8,525 nucleotides of DNA. It comes from JBLHHI01 sp047614125. Its GTDB lineage: Bacteria; Bacteroidota; Bacteroidia; NS11-12g; UBA9320. The stretch covers positions 1 through 8,525 of the forward strand of contig JBLHHI010000133.1 of NCBI GenBank assembly GCA_047614125.1, in the 5' to 3' direction. Both the position numbers and the translations under genes were made by a program. Below, in pieces: positions 5,444 through 8,525 of the stretch (position 1 is the first letter of the stretch; each line of letters opens with the position of its first letter). The notes below the pieces were generated by a model. That model saw only the letters and a program-made list of their open reading frames with translations. It did no database searches and was not told the DNA's origin.

Positions 5444-7395
5444 CTTCCTTTAGTCTTTCGCAAAACGTTATTAATCAATATGTTAAGATCAGTGTCTATG
5501 CTGTAATTCTTCGCGTAGAAATAATTGAGTTTTTCCTTTATCCCAGCATCCACAACATCAATATCATTTTCTTGATCGGTTGAAAATATACCAAATTTAA
5601 GTTTTGGAAGGTGTTCAGAGTTCACTTCCGTGCAATATCCAACCCACGATTTTTTACCCATTAAAACGCTCAACGTCCTTTTAAAAAAGGCACCAATTCC
5701 ATCTCCAAACCATCCAACTAAAATACCTATTGGAAGTAGACAAAGACTGACTCCAACATCAAATAACCGCTTTTTGCGAATGATGTATTCATCCGAGAGG
5801 GCAAAGCTTATTTCTTCGGTATAGAGCTCGCCATTCAGGTCTTTCGAGTTCGATCCAATGATAAAAAACCGCTCATCCGGAACAATCTTAAACGTTGTGT
5901 GTGTAGAGCCAATTAAAGTCATCCAATGCATGGTTTGCGCACTGGTAACATCCTTGCTGCAAAAAATGATCTCATCTACCTTATATATCTTGCACAATTC
6001 AACCAATCGATCGATGGGGCCTAAGACTTCCGAGGTTTTTTCATCTTCGAGCGAAACAAAGCCCAAGAAATTTACTGGGGTCTCACTTTTTTGGATGAGG
6101 TTTAACACGCGTTCTCGTTCGGCAGAGTGCCCTAAAATAATGGTTCTTTGGGCCGACTTACTTCCCAAGTTGAAATTTTTAAACTTTTTGAAATGAAGCA
6201 AGAGCCGCAGACCCACCATCGAGAAAGCCGCCCAGAACGTTCCAGCCAGAATAATTCCCCGAGAATATCGCAAGTGGTTGGGCAACAAGCCGTATACCGC
6301 CGAGATTAATACCGTACCGATGAAAATGCCCCGTAAAATTCGTTTGGCGGACGGAGGTTTTTGATATCCACCACTTAAGTAGACAGCAGATAACCAGAGA
6401 AAAATATAGTACGGGAAATGAATTTGTACGAGTTCTTCTGGAAAGGAGGTGAAATCTCGAATGTGTTCTTCCCAGTAGTTCTTAATCAAAAAGAGACCCG
6501 CAGTTAAAAGAGCGGCATCTACGGTAAAAAGCCAAATTCGTGACATAAAACGCTGACCAACAGCCAAAAATGCTCGAACGTAAATGGCCGTTTTAATTAA
6601 AAAAACCAGCATGCTGGCATTGTTTCCGTGGTAATGCTTTTTGGCAAAGAGTACCATGGCACGATAAAAAACGAAGACGTAGTTAACGCTCATTTTTTTG
6701 GTGCTTTCGCCCTTGTAATGAATGATGGACGTTTCGGGAAAGTACACATTTTGGTAGCCTCCCAAGATAATTCGATAGCTCAAATCGATGTCTTCTCCGT
6801 ACATAAAGAAGTCTTCGTCGAGCAAACCAACTTCCTCTAAAACGCAGCTTCTAATAAACATAAAGGCTCCAGCTAAAACTTCAATGGGTGCAGTTTGATC
6901 GTTGCTCAAGTAGCTTAAATGGTACTTGCCAAATCGCTTCGATTTTGGGAAGAGCTTGTTTAAGCCCGCCATCTTATATAGAGCCACTTCTGGCGTTGGT
7001 AGTCCGCGTTTCGATTCCGGCAAAAAAGTACCCTTTCCATCAATCATTTTAACCCCAAGGCCGCCCACCTTTTGGTTGCCACCCATGTACGTTATGCATT
7101 TCGAAAAGGTGTCTTCCTGAACCACAGTATCTGGGTTTAAGAGCAAAACATATTCGCCCTTGGCCACTCGAATGGCTTGATTATTTGCCGCCGAAAAACC
7201 AACGTTCTTTTTATTGGCAATGCAGGTAACCTCTGGGAACTTTTCACGAACCATTTGCACGGATCCATCCACCGAATCGTTATCGACCACAAAGACCTCA
7301 ACATCGAGATTCTTACTGGCCTTTTCAACCGAAATAAGACATTGCTCGAGGAAGTATCGAACGTTGTAGTTAACAATGATTACGGAAAGTTTCAA
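5440..7395 (-). CDS. GT2 glycosyltransferase fused to a membrane/Rossmann region and a degenerate sugar-phosphotransferase-like tail
   Basis: A 651-residue protein. Residues 1-235 are a family-2 glycosyltransferase of the rhamnosyltransferase-like type: VIIVNYN (5-11), VVDNDSVDGS (36-45), the metal-binding NPDT (87-90), AGAFMFIR (175-182) and FFMYGEDIDLSYR (196-208) with the presumed base. About five hydrophobic segments follow (261-279, 287-304, 327-343, 355-371, 380-400). Next is a nucleotide-sugar or CoA-binding-like fold beginning RTIILGHS (417-424). The tail has KKRLFDVGVSLCLLPIGIL (541-559), which resembles the start of polyprenyl-phosphate sugar transferases, but the catalytic middle is missing. 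The first in-frame start (TTG at 7425) overlaps a -7 box, so I place the start at the TTG at 7395, giving MKLSVIIVNYN. The role is probably surface polysaccharide or glycolipid assembly at the inner membrane; donor and acceptor sugars are unknown. It converges on psd with overlapping stops. Confidence 0.85.
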   Translation of the reverse strand: MKLSVIIVNYNVRYFLEQCLISVEKASKNLDVEVFVVDNDSVDGSVQMVREKFPEVTCIANKKNVGFSAANNQAIRVAKGEYVLLLNPDTVVQEDTFSKCITYMGGNQKVGGLGVKMIDGKGTFLPESKRGLPTPEVALYKMAGLNKLFPKSKRFGKYHLSYLSNDQTAPIEVLAGAFMFIRSCVLEEVGLLDEDFFMYGEDIDLSYRIILGGYQNVYFPETSIIHYKGESTKKMSVNYVFVFYRAMVLFAKKHYHGNNASMLVFLIKTAIYVRAFLAVGQRFMSRIWLFTVDAALLTAGLFLIKNYWEEHIRDFTSFPEELVQIHFPYYIFLWLSAVYLSGGYQKPPSAKRILRGIFIGTVLISAVYGLLPNHLRYSRGIILAGTFWAAFSMVGLRLLLHFKKFKNFNLGSKSAQRTIILGHSAERERVLNLIQKSETPVNFLGFVSLEDEKTSEVLGPIDRLVELCKIYKVDEIIFCSKDVTSAQTMHWMTLIGSTHTTFKIVPDERFFIIGSNSKDLNGELYTEEISFALSDEYIIRKKRLFDVGVSLCLLPIGILVGWFGDGIGAFFKRTLSVLMGKKSWVGYCTEVNSEHLPKLKFGIFSTDQENDIDVVDAGIKEKLNYFYAKNYSIDTDLNILINNVLRKTKGS

Positions 7396-7414
7396 ATGTT
7401 GCGGGTTGTTGTTG

Positions 7415-7422
7415 CAAACATA
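7415..7422 (-). promoter_or_regulatory. -7 promoter element of the glycosyltransferase gene
   Basis: Minus-strand TATGTTTG is a perfect TAnnTTTG element. Transcription should begin near 7410-7408, about 14 bases ahead of the TTG at 7395. I see no TTTG -33 box at the usual distance. Confidence 0.5.
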
Positions 7423-7617
7423 CAAGATTTTGTGTTTGAATTGGCTTTGTGAAATGCACTCCGAAAGTAATAAAGTGAGCGATATTACAACTACATATCC
7501 AAAGGAAATTTAGATCCCAGAATGTTAAATTATAAGTGCATAAATTTGTTTGCCGTTGTTTTACATAAAAAATGGGAAGCCCGGAAATTGTTAAACTAGT
7601 TAATCGCATCGTAAAAC
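7423..7617. promoter_or_regulatory. Divergent intergenic region with a candidate fic -7 element at 7541-7548
   Basis: The region separates the glycosyltransferase gene from fic. Plus-strand TAAATTTG at 7541-7548 fits TAnnTTTG and would start transcription near 7553-7556, about 60 bases before the fic start. No -33 TTTG is seen 17-23 bases upstream. The leader contains a 17-codon ATG frame at 7572-7625 that runs over the fic start. A 19-codon ATG frame at 7454-7513 has nothing to support it. No terminator or RNA gene is recognised. Confidence 0.35.
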
Positions 7618-8199
7618 TTGACTGAGATAAAAATATATCCATTGCCTCCACAAACGGATTGCGAGTCGGTTGCAGTTTTAAAAGCACTAAACGGCGCTTC
7701 ACGCGCATTGGGACAATTAAAAGGGGAGATTTCTAAAATTCCGAATTCACAAATCTTGCTCGACACCTTAATCCTTCAAGAGGCCAAAGACAGTAATGAG
7801 ATTGAAAACATCGTTACTACCGATGATGAAATGTATCAGGCAAGTATTGATGAAACCGTTGCTTCGATAACAGCTAAGGAAGCGTTAAATTATGCCTCGG
7901 CCATTAAGCTGGGCTTGGATATTGTCAAAGACAAAGGTCTGCTCACCACGAACGATATTTTCCGAATTCAAAACATAATTGCCCCCAACCATCCCATTCG
8001 CAAAGTTCCGGGAACGGTGTTAAAAAACCCAAAAACAGAGGAAGTCGTATTTACCCCGCCGCAAGATTATAACGAAATAACAGCGCTGTTAAGGAATTTG
8101 GAGCAATACATCAATTTACCCGAATTTCATGCCATTGATCCACTCATCAAAATGCCCATCATCCATTTTATGATGGAAACGGCAGAACGGGGCGCTTGA
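7618..8199 (+). CDS. Residual N-terminal Fic fragment (193 residues)
   Basis: This is what would be translated from the broken fic gene. It keeps the inhibitory helix and the helices leading to the active site (to LIKM, 176-179), then ends in an out-of-frame tail (PIIHFMMETAERGA). Without the HPFxxGNGR motif it cannot carry out AMP transfer. Whether it is expressed is unknown. Confidence 0.5.
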   Translation: MTEIKIYPLPPQTDCESVAVLKALNGASRALGQLKGEISKIPNSQILLDTLILQEAKDSNEIENIVTTDDEMYQASIDETVASITAKEALNYASAIKLGLDIVKDKGLLTTNDIFRIQNIIAPNHPIRKVPGTVLKNPKTEEVVFTPPQDYNEITALLRNLEQYINLPEFHAIDPLIKMPIIHFMMETAERGA

Positions 8200-8525
8200 T
8201 AAATATCTTATACCTCGTTCAACAAGGGCTTTTAGATATTCCGGTATTATACCTGAGCAGCTACATCATCAAGAACAAAGCCGATTACTATCGATTGCTC
8301 CAAGAAGTGCGCGTAGAAAATGCATGGCAAGAATGGATTCTTTGGATGTTAAAAGGTGTAGAAATTACTGCTAAAGAAACCATTGTTGTGGTGAACAACA
8401 TTAAGACATTGATGGATCAATATAAACACCACATCCGATCGAATCACTCGTTTTACAGTCACGACTTGATCAACATTTTGTTTAAGCATCCTTATACCAA
8501 AAACAGTTTTTTGCAGCGCGAACTT
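8139..8525 (+). pseudogene. C-terminal Fic fragment in the shifted frame, truncated by the window
   Basis: This frame opens after a stop at 8136-8138 and stays open to the last base. Recognisable Fic sequence starts at the histidine codons 8157-8162 and continues through HPFYDGNGRTGR into the helical C-terminal domain. The first ATG in frame is at 8346, already past the active site, so independent production of an active enzyme is unlikely. Confidence 0.65.

Larger units (their letters stand above)
7618..8525 (+). pseudogene. fic: Fic-family AMP transferase gene, frameshifted and cut by the window edge
   Basis: Fic enzymes transfer AMP (or another phosphate-containing group) to hydroxyl side chains. 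This one has the N-terminal inhibitory helix motif [ST]xxxE[GN] as SNEIEN (59-64), marking a self-inhibited class II Fic. It also has the Fic/DOC N-terminal domain (LQEAKDSNEIENIVTT) and, after a frame change, the intact active site HPFYDGNGRTGR (8160-8195). The first frame stops at 8199. The second frame runs from 8139 to the window end, with a C-terminal part like that of Bacteroidota Fic proteins (NILYLVQQGLLDIP, FKHPYTKNSFLQREL). Relative to the spacing I recall for the family, about 25 bases are missing between LIKM and HPF, which explains the shift. The start is taken as the TTG at 7618, since an in-frame stop lies two codons before it. Sequencing error or programmed frameshifting are less likely, because residues are lost as well as the frame. 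Confidence 0.8.

Noticed and set aside
7454..7513. 19-codon ATG frame between the glycosyltransferase and fic genes
   Set aside because: It is very short, with no promoter or similarity to support it.
7370..7708. 112-codon minus-strand frame across the fic upstream region
   Set aside because: It spans two promoters and the fic 5' end and has no recognisable motif.
7618..8525. A Fic/antitoxin two-gene toxin system
   Set aside because: The inhibitory SxxxEN helix is built into the same protein (class II Fic), no separate antitoxin gene is seen upstream, and the gene is broken.

Overview
The window looks like a chromosomal segment from a member of the Bacteroidota, most likely Flavobacteriales. 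The evidence is the protein families (a dusB starting MVKI, a short membrane-anchored phosphatidylserine decarboxylase, a GT2 protein with a fused Rossmann region), the moderately AT-rich sequence, the lack of clear Shine-Dalgarno sites, and the Bacteroidota-type -7 promoter element TAnnTTTG placed just upstream of several starts. Family assignments are from recognition of protein motifs; no database search was possible.

Layout from left to right. Positions 1-469 are non-coding and hold a long imperfect palindrome (5-91) that is part of a dispersed repeat, then a second cluster of short repeats and an A/T hairpin. dusB (tRNA-dihydrouridine synthase) runs leftwards at 470-1465. It is divergent from a CPBP-family intramembrane protease gene (1487-2401), and the two starts share a palindromic promoter core. 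The protease gene overlaps cdsA (2388-3230, CDP-diacylglycerol synthesis) by 14 bases. The 3231-3509 gap carries a diverged second copy of the dispersed repeat, followed by a good promoter for a glutamate dehydrogenase gene (3510-4790). psd (4793-5443, phosphatidylserine decarboxylase) follows after 2 bases. It converges with a long GT2 glycosyltransferase gene (5440-7395, minus strand), and the two stop codons share one TTAA. At the right edge is a Fic gene (7618 to the window end) broken by a frameshift exactly in front of an intact HPFxDGNGRxGR active-site motif.

How the genes fit together: cdsA and psd are the first and last steps of the CDP-diacylglycerol to phosphatidylserine to phosphatidylethanolamine branch of phospholipid synthesis; no phosphatidylserine synthase gene is seen here. 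A nitrogen-metabolism gene with its own promoter and a repeat lies between them. The GT2 protein probably makes a surface glycan and ends in a sugar-phosphotransferase-like domain that lacks the catalytic section.

I see no CRISPR array, complete transposase, phage gene, rRNA or intact tRNA. I do not see a convincing new multi-gene system. The most useful leads are the dispersed repeat (with a possible tRNA-derived part), the short-repeat deletion in fic, the degenerate C-terminus of the glycosyltransferase, and three gene starts that promoter elements help to place.
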